In this document: piece after piece, positions 9,548 through 19,104 of the stretch
How the letters are laid out: the number at the start of each line of letters is the position of its first letter
How positions within the stretch are numbered: position 1 is the first letter of the stretch
Assembly (NCBI GenBank): GCA_965224785.1
Contig: OZ245062.1
Span: forward strand, 3,906,001-3,970,000
Source: JALSNL01 sp036479585
Lineage (GTDB): Bacteria; Bacteroidota; Ignavibacteria; Ignavibacteriales; Melioribacteraceae
DNA length: 64,000 nt
Reading direction: 5' to 3'
Position numbers and translations under genes: made by a program
The notes under the pieces: model-generated
The model's input: the letters and a program-made list of their open reading frames with translations, nothing else
What the model was told of the DNA's origin: nothing
The model's database searches: none

Positions 9548-10903
9548 CTACTTTTCAGACAAAAATGAAATTAATTGTAATTCTACTTGATTAAATTTTG
9601 TAGCAAGAAAAATGGCAATGCTTTGCTTTTCTATAATTTTTTCCCAAAGACGACCTTCTTTACGAATTTTAAAATAATGGTTTTCAGGATCTACTGATAG
9701 TCCTGAAGGCGGTCTTGAAATATATTCTATATTCACTCCCTGTAAACCAGCTTGATGAACTGCTAATATTTCTTCGTGAGCTGCAACTTTTATATTGTTG
9801 GGAAATTCTGAAATAATTTTTTCTTCAGGCATATTACTTTTTACAACTATAAATAGTTGAGAGTCAATTTGTTTTTGTGAAAGACCGGCTGCCGAGAGTG
9901 AGTCATTTTGTTTGTTTAGAGGAATTATAGTGTAAAGTTTTGATATTTTTTTCTGAATATTAAGAAAAGTCATTATCTGATTATAAATGTGATGAACAAC
10001 TCCGCTTAAGTTTTTATGATTGTAAGGCTGTAAATCTATTGATGAAATTCCGCTATCGGTTGTTAGCGTAACAAGCTGTCCGCTTAAACTTAAAAGAGAA
10101 GAATATATAATTTCGGGATGATAATGTGGGGTATTATAATATTGATTAATAATTGGAATATATGTATTAATGGTTTGAAGCAGCAACAGAATTTCAACAT
10201 CAGTTATAGAAATTTCTCGTTTGTGTGGATTTTGCTGACTCTTTAATTCTTTACTTTTTGTTGTTAGTCCTCCTAATATTTCTCTTACGCATTTCATCAT
10301 TGATTCAGATGCAGATATTTTTAATACAGGTGGAATAAAATCTTTGTCCATATAAAAAGTACCATCTGAGGATCGTTTAATTTCACCAATTTGCAATACA
10401 TTAAACTCTTCATAATTTTCACCCCCAAGTTTTATGGAAAAATTTGGACGTGCCATTCCTACTTGTCTGTGATTAGTTCCAATGTTATCATCTAACACCT
10501 CTAACATTTGAATAGTATAGCGGGTTAATCTGTTCTCCGATAAATTTTCCAACTGACAATTATTACCAGTTAACAGTTCTAAAGGGATTGCTAAAAAAAC
10601 TTCTAATTTTTCAGCAGTTGCCTCAAAAAGATTTACAAACTGGCGTGTATTTGGTATTGATTCATTTTCTGGAAAATCAAAACATAATCCATCCGGCATA
10701 ACGCCGCTACAGTTAACCAAACTAAAATTACCGTTAGCAAGTGAGGCTGTGTCAATTTGTAATTCGCTGAAACCCCAATTATTTATATAAACAGAATCCA
10801 TTCGTTTGTTCAAACTGTATTGGAAAAATCTATCTGACTGTTGAAAATGATGGGGATCTAATTTCATTCCTTCATGCCATATAACCTTTTGATATTTTGC
10901 CAA
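9548..10903 (-). CDS. tssK: Type VI secretion baseplate protein TssK
   Basis: 451 residues, the usual TssK size. The N-terminus YQKVIWHEGMKLDPHHFQQSDRFF (from residue 4) is the family signature, a variant of the W-x-EGM-x-L-x-P-x-HFQ motif. TssK trimers bridge the TssFG baseplate wedge to the TssL/TssM membrane complex. The gene starts 36 bp after the tssJ stop and is followed 43 bp later by tssL. Confidence 0.94.
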   Translation of the reverse strand: MAKYQKVIWHEGMKLDPHHFQQSDRFFQYSLNKRMDSVYINNWGFSELQIDTASLANGNFSLVNCSGVMPDGLCFDFPENESIPNTRQFVNLFEATAEKLEVFLAIPLELLTGNNCQLENLSENRLTRYTIQMLEVLDDNIGTNHRQVGMARPNFSIKLGGENYEEFNVLQIGEIKRSSDGTFYMDKDFIPPVLKISASESMMKCVREILGGLTTKSKELKSQQNPHKREISITDVEILLLLQTINTYIPIINQYYNTPHYHPEIIYSSLLSLSGQLVTLTTDSGISSIDLQPYNHKNLSGVVHHIYNQIMTFLNIQKKISKLYTIIPLNKQNDSLSAAGLSQKQIDSQLFIVVKSNMPEEKIISEFPNNIKVAAHEEILAVHQAGLQGVNIEYISRPPSGLSVDPENHYFKIRKEGRLWEKIIEKQSIAIFLATKFNQVELQLISFLSEK

Positions 10904-10939
10904 TTAGAACTCCTAAATTTTATAATTTTATTTTTTAAA

Positions 10940-11392
10940 TTAGTCAGTTACTGAAAGAAAATTTTTACCGATAATTATATTAGTGTCATCTTTGCTATCA
11001 GAGACATTTATTAAAAGAGACCAGCGATCTTTTACCGGCAGAAAGAAATCGCCAACCACACCAATAAATTTTGTTTCATCAGTCAATTCTACATCCTCTA
11101 AATTGAATGTCTCTCCAGGAATCATAATTTTTTCCACTTTTGTATTTGGGATAAAATCTTCTCCTAAGGTTTCTTTAGCATTTCGAAGCAATGATTCTCT
11201 GCTTGATAGTTTAAACTTTTCTGAACTTCGGAGTTGGTACAATTTCATTTGAACAGCATTGCTACCATTACTATCCTCTGTACATTTCATCAAAATATTA
11301 ATTGTAGGATTTCCACAACTTGAAAGAATACTTAATGTTGATAACAAAAAAGAAATTGTTAAAGATGGTAAAATTTTCTGGAAATTAATCAT
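10940..11392 (-). CDS. tssJ: Type VI secretion outer-membrane lipoprotein TssJ
   Basis: 150 residues. A signal peptide ends in a lipobox (TLSILSSC, Cys26), so the protein should be lipid-anchored. The mature part is a small beta-sandwich with QMKLYQLRSSEKFKL near 47-61 and FIGVVGDFFLPVKDRWSLLINV near 108-129, which match TssJ/VasD. TssJ is the outer-membrane part of the TssJLM complex. An ideal Shine-Dalgarno (GGAGAG) precedes the ATG. Its presence separates this locus from the Bacteroidetes T6SS type that lacks TssJ, TssL and TssM. Confidence 0.87.
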   Translation of the reverse strand: MINFQKILPSLTISFLLSTLSILSSCGNPTINILMKCTEDSNGSNAVQMKLYQLRSSEKFKLSSRESLLRNAKETLGEDFIPNTKVEKIMIPGETFNLEDVELTDETKFIGVVGDFFLPVKDRWSLLINVSDSKDDTNIIIGKNFLSVTD

Positions 11393-11432
11393 TTATCTCT
11401 CCAATAGATTTCATATTGTTTAGTAACTTTAC

Positions 11433-12620
11433 CTAAGTAATTCTCTTTTGATACCCTTTGATGAATGCCGGTCTAAAATATTTTTTCTCAAAAACATTCA
11501 TATCCAACCTAATCTTTTTGTGCATAGATCTCGCAATTTGTATCGATTTTATTCTTGCGTAAAATGGAATATATTTATAAGGAAGACTAATTGAGCCAAT
11601 CTTAAATTTTTCACTATTAATTATATTTTCTAAAACTGATGGATTAACTTCCTTTAGGATATTTTCAATTCCATTATTTACTGATTCTTTATATCCATCG
11701 AGTAATCCAACCTGGTGAGAAAAAATTTTATTAAGTTCGTCTCTAAATAGTTCTATTCTTTTGTTACTTTCTTCATCTGAAATTGATAAATCAAAAAGGA
11801 ATTCTTTTAATTTTTCAACCGAAGAAATTGGTATGGTTTGGTAAATAGTTACTCCAAAAAATTCCTGACGGAAATGCCAAAAACCTTGAATGAGTTTTGT
11901 TACTGATTCCAACAGTATATCGAATGAGTTTGTGAAGTGTGAATTAAAAGAATAGTTATTACCAGTGTTTTGCAGAACCGGTTCATTTTTAATTTCAGGT
12001 ATTACAGATTTTTTCTCAGAATAATTAATTCTGGAACCGGAAATTTCTCCCCAAGTATTCTCCTCTTTTTGAGCTGAATATTTCCCCCCAAAGTGTTCTG
12101 CCACAAAATGACTAATATTAGAAAAGTTTTGCTCTGATAATGAAGTAAGAAAATCCATCCTAAGATATTCATCACGCATTTGATCTTCATTCTTTGAATA
12201 TTTTTCTGATAGTTTCTTTAAACAATTTGCAAGGTCTTTAACTTCATCTGCAAATGGACTTTTAAATATCATTGTTCTATCATTATCAATAATATCAGCT
12301 TCCCTTTCAAATTGAATTAATAAAGCAAATTTATAATCTCCAATTGTAAATGAATCAGCTTCACTAATATCATATTCAATTTGTGGTTTTATTTTTTCAT
12401 TGTTTAAGAGCGTACTATTACGACTTCCTAAATCAAATAATTTAACACTACCATTATTTTCAAAAATCTTTGCATGAATGCGTGATATTACTTTGGATTT
12501 ATCTTCCAACGTTATATCATTTTTTGAATCCCTCCCAATTGAAATTGGGAATTTTTGAAAAGAAAGTTCTTTGTTAAAGCTGGAATCTTTTAGTCTGGTA
12601 ATTGTAAATTTAATAGTCAT
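11433..12620 (-). CDS. FHA-domain T6SS accessory protein (TagH/ImpI/VasC-like)
   Basis: 395 residues. Residues about 1-105 form an FHA domain with FPISIGRDSKND, VISRIHAKIF and LFDLGSRNSTLLNN, which supply the expected Gly-Arg, Ser, His and Asn phosphothreonine-binding positions. A linker of about 100 residues follows. The C-terminal part (about 225-395) resembles the conserved TagH-type domain of FHA proteins encoded in T6SS loci. In other systems a threonine kinase phosphorylates the FHA protein to switch on assembly. No kinase or phosphatase gene lies within the visible part, so this route is only inferred. Confidence 0.82.
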   Translation of the reverse strand: MTIKFTITRLKDSSFNKELSFQKFPISIGRDSKNDITLEDKSKVISRIHAKIFENNGSVKLFDLGSRNSTLLNNEKIKPQIEYDISEADSFTIGDYKFALLIQFEREADIIDNDRTMIFKSPFADEVKDLANCLKKLSEKYSKNEDQMRDEYLRMDFLTSLSEQNFSNISHFVAEHFGGKYSAQKEENTWGEISGSRINYSEKKSVIPEIKNEPVLQNTGNNYSFNSHFTNSFDILLESVTKLIQGFWHFRQEFFGVTIYQTIPISSVEKLKEFLFDLSISDEESNKRIELFRDELNKIFSHQVGLLDGYKESVNNGIENILKEVNPSVLENIINSEKFKIGSISLPYKYIPFYARIKSIQIARSMHKKIRLDMNVFEKKYFRPAFIKGYQKRIT

Positions 12621-12774
12621 AAGATTTTACAAAAGGGGAAATAGTTTATTTCCTTTGAATATAGCTTCGCCAAGCTAATTACATTTTTTGTTTGGTAATT
12701 CTGGCTAACTGAAATTAATGACGGATACTTTTTTTAGATTTTAATTTTTTTGTTTGATAATTATGGGTAAAAAA

Positions 12775-13224
12775 TTAAGTGTTGCTCAACCATTTACTAA
12801 AACTTTCATTTTCATTATTTGCAGAATAGTGCCAATCAAGTTTTAACCTGAGTCCTGCTTTTTCTCGCCAGATAAAATCAATTGCTTTTTCCATTTCATC
12901 TTGATTTTGTATAAAAATCAGATAGAGTCTTTTCTCTTCTAAGTTTGATATTCTAATTTCGCTGAAAATATTTTGTACAAGCAATGCATTCTTAATAGTC
13001 TCTACTTGAATTCGGCTATATGTTGCCCAAACAATACCATTTGTGCCATTGAGAAAATCAGAATCATTATATGTTAAGGTTATTTCAATTTTTGTCCCGA
13101 ATGGTATTAATGGTGTATTATTATGTTCTATCAAATTAGACCACTTTAATATTTTTCCATTTTCCATTTGAATGATTTCTGTATCTTTGTGAACTCCACT
13201 CAATTCTATTCTTTTTGTTAGCAC
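12775..13224 (-). CDS. Uncharacterised protein at the head of the T6SS operon
   Basis: 149 residues, GTG start at 13224 with AAAGGAAA Shine-Dalgarno upstream. I do not recognise a family with confidence. The middle (VWATYSRIQVETIKNALL then KRLYLIFIQNQDEMEKAIDFIWRE) has the rhythm of the small DUF2007-type domain, in which a strand, helix and strand sense or bind something, but the match is weak. It has no signal peptide or membrane segment, so it is probably cytosolic. It is the first gene of the minus-strand T6SS run, 154 bp upstream of the FHA gene, so a regulatory or adaptor role is plausible but unproven. Confidence 0.6.
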   Translation of the reverse strand: MLTKRIELSGVHKDTEIIQMENGKILKWSNLIEHNNTPLIPFGTKIEITLTYNDSDFLNGTNGIVWATYSRIQVETIKNALLVQNIFSEIRISNLEEKRLYLIFIQNQDEMEKAIDFIWREKAGLRLKLDWHYSANNENESFSKWLSNT

Positions 13225-13291
13225 GTTCGGATTTCCTTTATCTTTCTATAAGACAAAAATATGTGGGTAGATGACTAAAGTCTTAACTATT

Positions 13292-13320
13292 CTGCGCAAA
13301 AGTTTGACATTTTTGTGCAA
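13292..13320. promoter_or_regulatory. Imperfect inverted repeat upstream of the T6SS operon
   Basis: CTGCGCAAAA at 13292-13301 and TTTTGTGCAA at 13311-13320 form an inverted repeat with 8 of 10 positions paired and a 9-base spacer. It lies 68 bp upstream of the GTG that opens the T6SS operon, and downstream of the hybrid-sensor gene stop. Size and symmetry fit a dimeric activator or repressor site, possibly for the AraC domain of the adjacent sensor. There is no direct evidence of binding. Confidence 0.35.
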
Positions 13321-13455
13321 TACTAATTGAATATGGCAAACTCGGACAAGTTGTTTGATTTATCTTTTAGATGATTGGTTAAATTAGAGATGTAAGAAGC
13401 AACTAGTTCTGATTGATTAAATTTTAGAACTGAAACGTCAGCTTAAAAAATATTG

Positions 13456-16400
13456 TTAACCTTTACGTGTCAGCTTCATTATATATTTGGAAGGAGAATC
13501 CCCAAACTGCTTTTTAAATGCCCTAGTAAAACTTGTTTGATCGTTGAAGCCGACTTGATAACAGATCTCTGCAATTGTACCGCTATTTTTCTTTAATAAA
13601 TCCACAGCTCTTTGTAAACGTATTGATCGGATTAATCTCCCTGCAGATTGATCTATTAAGGCGCTAAGCTTTCTATTAAGCTGTGATACACTCATATTTG
13701 CTTCGTCTGCAAGTTTATCTACATTAAACAGTTCATCCTCAATATGTTTCTCTACAACATTAAGAACTTTCTGAAGAAATTGTTGATCCATGGAAATAGC
13801 AGTTACATCGGAAGGTTTTATTATTGTTGCTTTACTGAATTTTTGGCGTAATTGTCGTCGAGTTGCAATTAGGTTTTTTACTCTAACTAAAAGTTCCTTG
13901 GCACTAAAAGGCTTTATTAGGTAATCATCTGCACCAATTTCAAGTCCTTCAATTTTATTATCAAGTGCAGCTTTGGCTGTGAGCATTATGATAGGAATAT
14001 GACTTGTCTTCTCATCTTGTTTCAATTCGGTTGTCAATTGATATCCATCAACCTTAGGCATCATCACATCAGTAATTATTAGGTCGGGAATTCTTTTCTT
14101 TGCCAAGGAGATTCCTTTTTGACCATTCTTAGCTTCCAGAACTTGAAAATTATTCATCATTTGCTCGGTAATGTAATTTCTTACATCAACATTATCTTCA
14201 ACAATAAGAATAATTTCTTTGCTGTTTTTTTTATTATCTCTTGTTTTAGTTATAGATATATCTTTTTCATTCAGGAGCAACGAATCGTTAATCATAACCC
14301 GATTATCATTTGCCTGCTTAAATAATTCCGTTTCAATTTTCAGAGATTTACTATTAATTAAACCGCCCTCTTCAAAAGGTAATTGAATAATGAAAGTTGA
14401 ACCTTCTCTATTCTTACTCTCAACTCTTATTTTTCCACCATGCAGTTCAACCAATTCTTTAGAAAGGGCTAAACCAATACCGGTTCCTAGATGTTCGCGT
14501 GTTGTGGAATTGTCAATCTGGTAAAAACGATCGAAAAGATGCGGGATGTTTTCAGCGGGAATTCCAATACCCGTATCGGAAATAGTTATTTCAACAAGCC
14601 TATTTTTTTTTATTTTACTATCAATAACTGATAATGGAGGATAATTTATGGCTATTTCTATGTTGCCGTCTTCGGGTGTAAATTTAAACGCGTTCGAGAG
14701 TAAATTAAAAAACACTTTTTCTAATTTTTCGGGTTCATAATTAATCTCGATGCTGTTATATTCACACTTACAATTAAGAGTAATGTTCTTTTGTTCTGCA
14801 AGCGATTCAAACGAATAAAATATATTTTTGGTGAATAAAATAATATCTGAACGTACACTTTTTACATTCATGTTCCCCGATTCAATTTTTGATAGATCTA
14901 ATAATTGGTTTATCAAATGAAGTAACCGTTGTGCATTTCTATTAGCTATTTCTAGTTTTCTTTTAACTTTACTATCAAAAGTATTTGAAAGTAAACTGCT
15001 GATTTGTCCCAGAATTAGAGTTAAGGGAGTTCTAAATTCATGAGATATGTTGGCAAAGAAACGTGACTTTGCCTGATCTAATTCCCTTAATTTTTCAGTT
15101 GCAATATGCTCTAACACTAGTTTGTTTTGCAATTGGACACGGTTCAATACGTATTTTCTTATTCCGTAAATTGTAATAATAGCGACAAATAAAAATATTG
15201 TAACAGCCCACACAGTTTGCCACCAAGGAGGATTTATTTGTATTGTAATTGATTTCCCGGTTTCATTCCAGACACCCTCATTATTAGAACCCTTGAATTT
15301 AAATGTATATTCTCCAGGATCTAAATTTGTATAAGTAGCAATTCTTCTATTGTCATAAATCCAACCATCTTCATAACCTTCAAGTATGTGTGCATATTTG
15401 TTTTTCTTTGGATTAGAAAAGTGGAGTGCCGCAAATTCAAAACTTAAATCGTTTTGAGTGTGGTTTAGTGATAAATTTTCCAAATTTATTAAGGATGTTT
15501 TGGTAAGTGAGTCTTCATCCAGGTTAAATATTGATATATTAGAAATTTTCAAGTCTGAAAAAAACAACTTTGGCGGAATACTAACAGGTCTTTCAGAATC
15601 AAATTCGTATAGTCCTTTATCACCACCAAAAAAATATTTACCGTTTATTGTTTTTAATGCCGCTAAAGAATTAAAGCTTACTCCATCTAAACCATAATTT
15701 ATAAAAGTTGGTCTCTCCTTTTTATTTCTCATCATTTTTGATATACCGTTGGTAGTACTTAACCATAACTCGTTATTATTGCCCGGCAGTATTGATACTA
15801 TAGTTTTTGCTGGTAATCCATCCTGATCTGTAAACTTAGTAAATGTTTCTTTAACAGGGTCAAATTCAATAAGTCCGTAGTTCGTGGCTAGCCAAAGGAT
15901 TTCCTCATTATTCTCATAAATATCTTTAATGTGAATATCAGTCCGTGGTTTCTTATTTCCATTATCAAACAAATAGGTTTTAATGCTATTGTCGGTCTTA
16001 TTTACTTTGTGCAACCCATATTGATGTGTGCTTATCCAAATATTATTGTTTTTACTAATATGTATGGCTCGTATATATGATCCGTTAATAATTAATTTTT
16101 TCTTAACATCAAAATCAAGATATTTTTGGATTCTATCAAGCTCACTTTGATTCTCAATTTTAAATATTCTAATACCCCAAAAATCCTTCTCAACTGGTGG
16201 AGTTATTAGCCATTTATCAAAGCTATGACCTTTATCAGATTTATATTTAAGTAAATACTTCCCCGGATAAAGTTTAAGAATTCCTATTTTAACTCTATTC
16301 TTTATATTTCCACCTATATAATAAGTTGAATCTACTTTATTAGAATTCCATATTACTTTATTGTTGCTATCCTCAATCCATCCGTAATCCCACATCAAAT

Positions 16401-18102
16401 AGCCTCCCCTATCTGCTTCACCAGCTGTAACTATAAGATATTCTTCTGGTTTTTGTATTTCGAATTCGGTAGATAAGTCTTGTGAATCTCCCACCTTAGT
16501 TATTTTTACTTCATCCAAGTTTTGACTGATTTTATTCTTGATTAGATCAACAATCTTTTGTGGATACGTGGTATTATCTCCATTAATTGTTTTAAAATTA
16601 TTCGTTTGTATATTCAAATAATTCAAGCCTCCTTTAGTGGTTCCAATCCACAAATTACCAGATGAATCTTTGCATAATGCCTTTATTCGCTTACCTGAGA
16701 TACTATTTAAATCTGTGGAATCAGGAATAAATCTTTTTATAATTTTCCTTTGCGGGTTCATTTTTAACAAACCATCGCCCCACGTACCGAGCCATAATGA
16801 ACCATCTTTCTCCTCCAGAATTGACCGAATGGAACTGCCATCTCTATTATAAACATCGAATGGAATTGCAGAAAAAGTTTTAGTTTGTATATCAAAGAGG
16901 TTTAAGCCACCTTGTGTTCCAATGTAAACAATGCCAGGATGAACTTTTGACTCTAACAAGCTATAGATTTTAGAATTGCTTATACTGTTTTGATTGTTCT
17001 TATCATGAACATAATGAGTAAATTTTTTTTTATTTGGATTATACTTAATTAATCCTTTTGTTAATGTTCCAATCCATATAACACCAGACTTATCTCGTAA
17101 ACTTTCCGTAAGAACTATATCTGATATTCCATCACTTGAGTAATTTTGTCCGGCTATCTTCATCCTTTCGTAATTATCCGTAATCCCATCGAACTTAAGT
17201 AATCCATGAAAATTACTAGTTATCCAGACATTTCCAAACTGGTCGGTAATAATAGAATTATACTCATTTAAGCTACTAAACTTATTTATTGTATATTCTT
17301 TAATGGTTTTAATGATATTTGTTAAAGGATTATATTTATAAACTCCATTTTTAGTAGTTATCCAAAATACACCTGAAGAATCTTCATACAAATCAATCAT
17401 AAAATTTTCAAGTGTTGTAAAATCGCTTACTTCATCTTTATTCATAAGGTCAGATTGTCTGAAAACATTTTCTTTTTCATCAAACCACATAAGACCATAA
17501 CGCAATGAAGCAATCCATAATTTTTTATTCCTATCTTCAATTATTTCAAAAGTATTTCCAGTATTTCGATAGGTTTTACTTGAATCAGTTAAAACAAATT
17601 TTTGTTTTTCCCATGTATCAGTTAGTTTATTATATTTACGAATATCTTCGCCCTCAACAGCAGCCCAGACATTCCCTTTCAAATCGATATATGTTTTAAC
17701 AGAGCTGTAGTAAGAGCGACCTAAGCCTAAATCGTAATTTTTAAATTTATTTTTGTTGCGTAAATACTTTGATACTCCGGCTCCCGTAGCAATCCAAAGA
17801 TTATTTTCCGTGTCTTCTACTACACACCAAATTACATTTGAATTAATACTTTCAGTATTTTCGGGATCGTTTTCAAATATCTTAAATTCATATCCGTCAT
17901 AAACATTAAGTCCGTATTCAGTACCAATCCATAATAATTCATAACTATCTTGAAAAACAGAAAGTACCGTATTATTTGAAAGACCATTAGTTTTGTTTAA
18001 TATTTCTATTTCAAGCTTTTGAGCAATAATAAAATAATTTGTTGAGTTCAAAACAAAGAGAAGAAGGAAAATAATATTTTTTTTATTTGAGAAGCTACAC
18101 AT
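13456..18102 (-). CDS. Hybrid two-component system protein: propeller sensor, histidine kinase, receiver, AraC regulator
   Basis: 1548 residues combining sensor and transcription factor. After an N-terminal signal/anchor (about 9-28) come two-component-regulator beta-propeller repeats (recurrent LWIGT, GVWKYN-like blades), a Y_Y_Y domain (about 860-955), and a membrane helix near 963-985. A HisKA domain follows with ANISHEFRTPLT (His about 1021), then an ATPase with DTGIGIP and GTGIGLAL, a receiver with ITDVMMPKVDGY (Asp about 1345), and a C-terminal AraC HTH (IAEICYQVGFNDQTSFTRAF). The propeller is interrupted at about 505-665 by a non-propeller insert. Such proteins usually sense extracellular glycans and act on adjacent genes. 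Here the adjacent operon is the T6SS, which has an inverted repeat upstream. Confidence 0.92.
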   Translation of the reverse strand: MCSFSNKKNIIFLLLFVLNSTNYFIIAQKLEIEILNKTNGLSNNTVLSVFQDSYELLWIGTEYGLNVYDGYEFKIFENDPENTESINSNVIWCVVEDTENNLWIATGAGVSKYLRNKNKFKNYDLGLGRSYYSSVKTYIDLKGNVWAAVEGEDIRKYNKLTDTWEKQKFVLTDSSKTYRNTGNTFEIIEDRNKKLWIASLRYGLMWFDEKENVFRQSDLMNKDEVSDFTTLENFMIDLYEDSSGVFWITTKNGVYKYNPLTNIIKTIKEYTINKFSSLNEYNSIITDQFGNVWITSNFHGLLKFDGITDNYERMKIAGQNYSSDGISDIVLTESLRDKSGVIWIGTLTKGLIKYNPNKKKFTHYVHDKNNQNSISNSKIYSLLESKVHPGIVYIGTQGGLNLFDIQTKTFSAIPFDVYNRDGSSIRSILEEKDGSLWLGTWGDGLLKMNPQRKIIKRFIPDSTDLNSISGKRIKALCKDSSGNLWIGTTKGGLNYLNIQTNNFKTINGDNTTYPQKIVDLIKNKISQNLDEVKITKVGDSQDLSTEFEIQKPEEYLIVTAGEADRGGYLMWDYGWIEDSNNKVIWNSNKVDSTYYIGGNIKNRVKIGILKLYPGKYLLKYKSDKGHSFDKWLITPPVEKDFWGIRIFKIENQSELDRIQKYLDFDVKKKLIINGSYIRAIHISKNNNIWISTHQYGLHKVNKTDNSIKTYLFDNGNKKPRTDIHIKDIYENNEEILWLATNYGLIEFDPVKETFTKFTDQDGLPAKTIVSILPGNNNELWLSTTNGISKMMRNKKERPTFINYGLDGVSFNSLAALKTINGKYFFGGDKGLYEFDSERPVSIPPKLFFSDLKISNISIFNLDEDSLTKTSLINLENLSLNHTQNDLSFEFAALHFSNPKKNKYAHILEGYEDGWIYDNRRIATYTNLDPGEYTFKFKGSNNEGVWNETGKSITIQINPPWWQTVWAVTIFLFVAIITIYGIRKYVLNRVQLQNKLVLEHIATEKLRELDQAKSRFFANISHEFRTPLTLILGQISSLLSNTFDSKVKRKLEIANRNAQRLLHLINQLLDLSKIESGNMNVKSVRSDIILFTKNIFYSFESLAEQKNITLNCKCEYNSIEINYEPEKLEKVFFNLLSNAFKFTPEDGNIEIAINYPPLSVIDSKIKKNRLVEITISDTGIGIPAENIPHLFDRFYQIDNSTTREHLGTGIGLALSKELVELHGGKIRVESKNREGSTFIIQLPFEEGGLINSKSLKIETELFKQANDNRVMINDSLLLNEKDISITKTRDNKKNSKEIILIVEDNVDVRNYITEQMMNNFQVLEAKNGQKGISLAKKRIPDLIITDVMMPKVDGYQLTTELKQDEKTSHIPIIMLTAKAALDNKIEGLEIGADDYLIKPFSAKELLVRVKNLIATRRQLRQKFSKATIIKPSDVTAISMDQQFLQKVLNVVEKHIEDELFNVDKLADEANMSVSQLNRKLSALIDQSAGRLIRSIRLQRAVDLLKKNSGTIAEICYQVGFNDQTSFTRAFKKQFGDSPSKYIMKLTRKG

Positions 18103-19065
18103 GTTTAACTCATCTAGTTCTTAATTTTATTTTCTTTATTGGTAACCTTTTCCATAATAACATGAAAAAGTAATGAAAGGTAAGCTGTTCTATAATCTGA
18201 CATTATTTCGCCAATAGTTTTATTAACCCGCTTTTATTTAATTTTGGAGATGAGGTATAGTTATTATATCCTGGATCTAAAAGACAAGAATAATAAAAAT
18301 CGAATTCAAATAAATTTTATACTGTTTATAATTTTAATGATATAATTTTTTTACGAATATTTTATAAACATAATAAGAGTTTATATAAAAGAAAAGTGTT
18401 TTTTAAAAGAGAATTTGCTATAAACAATCTGATGATAATTAATAAACTCTCTGTAAAATATAGAAACACATACAAAAACGATAATATTAAGCAACGAGTT
18501 AGAACCTTTAAAGTATTTACACTACTAAGTGCAGAAAGTTTAATTAACTCTATAAAGATTTAGTTCCACTCTATGAAAAATCAGAAATAAAAAGATTATA
18601 ACAACCTAAACACAAAAGAAAAAAAGAACGATTGTTAGAAGATCAACTAATGATGCTCTTAATGTATTATTGTTTATATCTTTCCCAAAAGTTTCTAAAC
18701 GAACTTTTATTCTTCTGGAAGTATTCAAGAAACTCTTCAAGAAACTCTTCAACTTTACCATGTTGAATAAGTTTTGTATAAGTTAATGTAATATCCCAAA
18801 CTTTTTTTTATTTGTTAAAGTAAGAGTTAAAACTATACACTTTAGTACATCTCGTTTTTGGCTTCTAAAATGCTTAACTTAAATAGTGGAAAACAAAAGA
18901 TCAGTTCATATAGTGTTAAGATTAACAGTACACCTAGTTTGGAGTACGATGTACTGGTATAAAATATTAGAAGAAGATATCAAATAACTAATTTATTAAC
19001 AAACATCTTTAAAAAAGCACATACAAAATGTTATGATCAGAAGGTCGAGAGAAAATCATTAAAAT
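18103..19065. other. Gene-poor region between the hybrid sensor and tRNA-Lys
   Basis: Almost 1 kb with no intact gene. The first 300 bp are AT-rich and should contain the promoter of the hybrid sensor gene, though I cannot pick one convincingly. The centre holds a decayed transposase-like fragment (separate entry). A small palindrome AGTAC-GAT-GTACT lies near 18943. No tRNA, attachment core or complete inverted-repeat ends of an insertion sequence were found. Confidence 0.5.
18554..18766 (+). pseudogene. Decayed IS5/DDE_Tnp_4-type transposase N-terminal fragment
   Basis: In the frame starting at 18554 the translation reads KDLVPLYEKSEIKRL, then an in-frame TAA at 18599, then QPKHKRKKERLLEDQLMMLL followed by MYYCLYLSQKFLNELLF. 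The block LLEDQLMMLLMYYCLYLSQKF matches the typical N-terminal helix-turn-helix stretch of IS5-related transposases (L-S-L-E-D-Q-L-L-M-T-L-M-Y-Y-R-x-Y). No catalytic DDE part follows, and the frame closes at 18764-18766. A 12-bp tandem repeat (CAAGAAACTCTT twice) lies just before the end. Identification is by eye from one short block. Confidence 0.45.
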
Positions 19066-19102
19066 ATAAAAGCTTAAAAATAGTCAATTTTTAAGCTTTT
19101 AT
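19066..19102 (-). terminator. Terminator-like hairpin after tRNA-Lys
   Basis: A perfect 15-bp inverted repeat, ATAAAAGCTTAAAAA at 19066-19080 and TTTTTAAGCTTTTAT at 19088-19102, has a 7-base loop. It lies immediately beyond the 3' end of the minus-strand tRNA. Read on that strand it ends in an AT-rich run. It is weak in GC but well placed to end the tRNA transcript. Confidence 0.6.
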
Positions 19103-19104
19103 CG

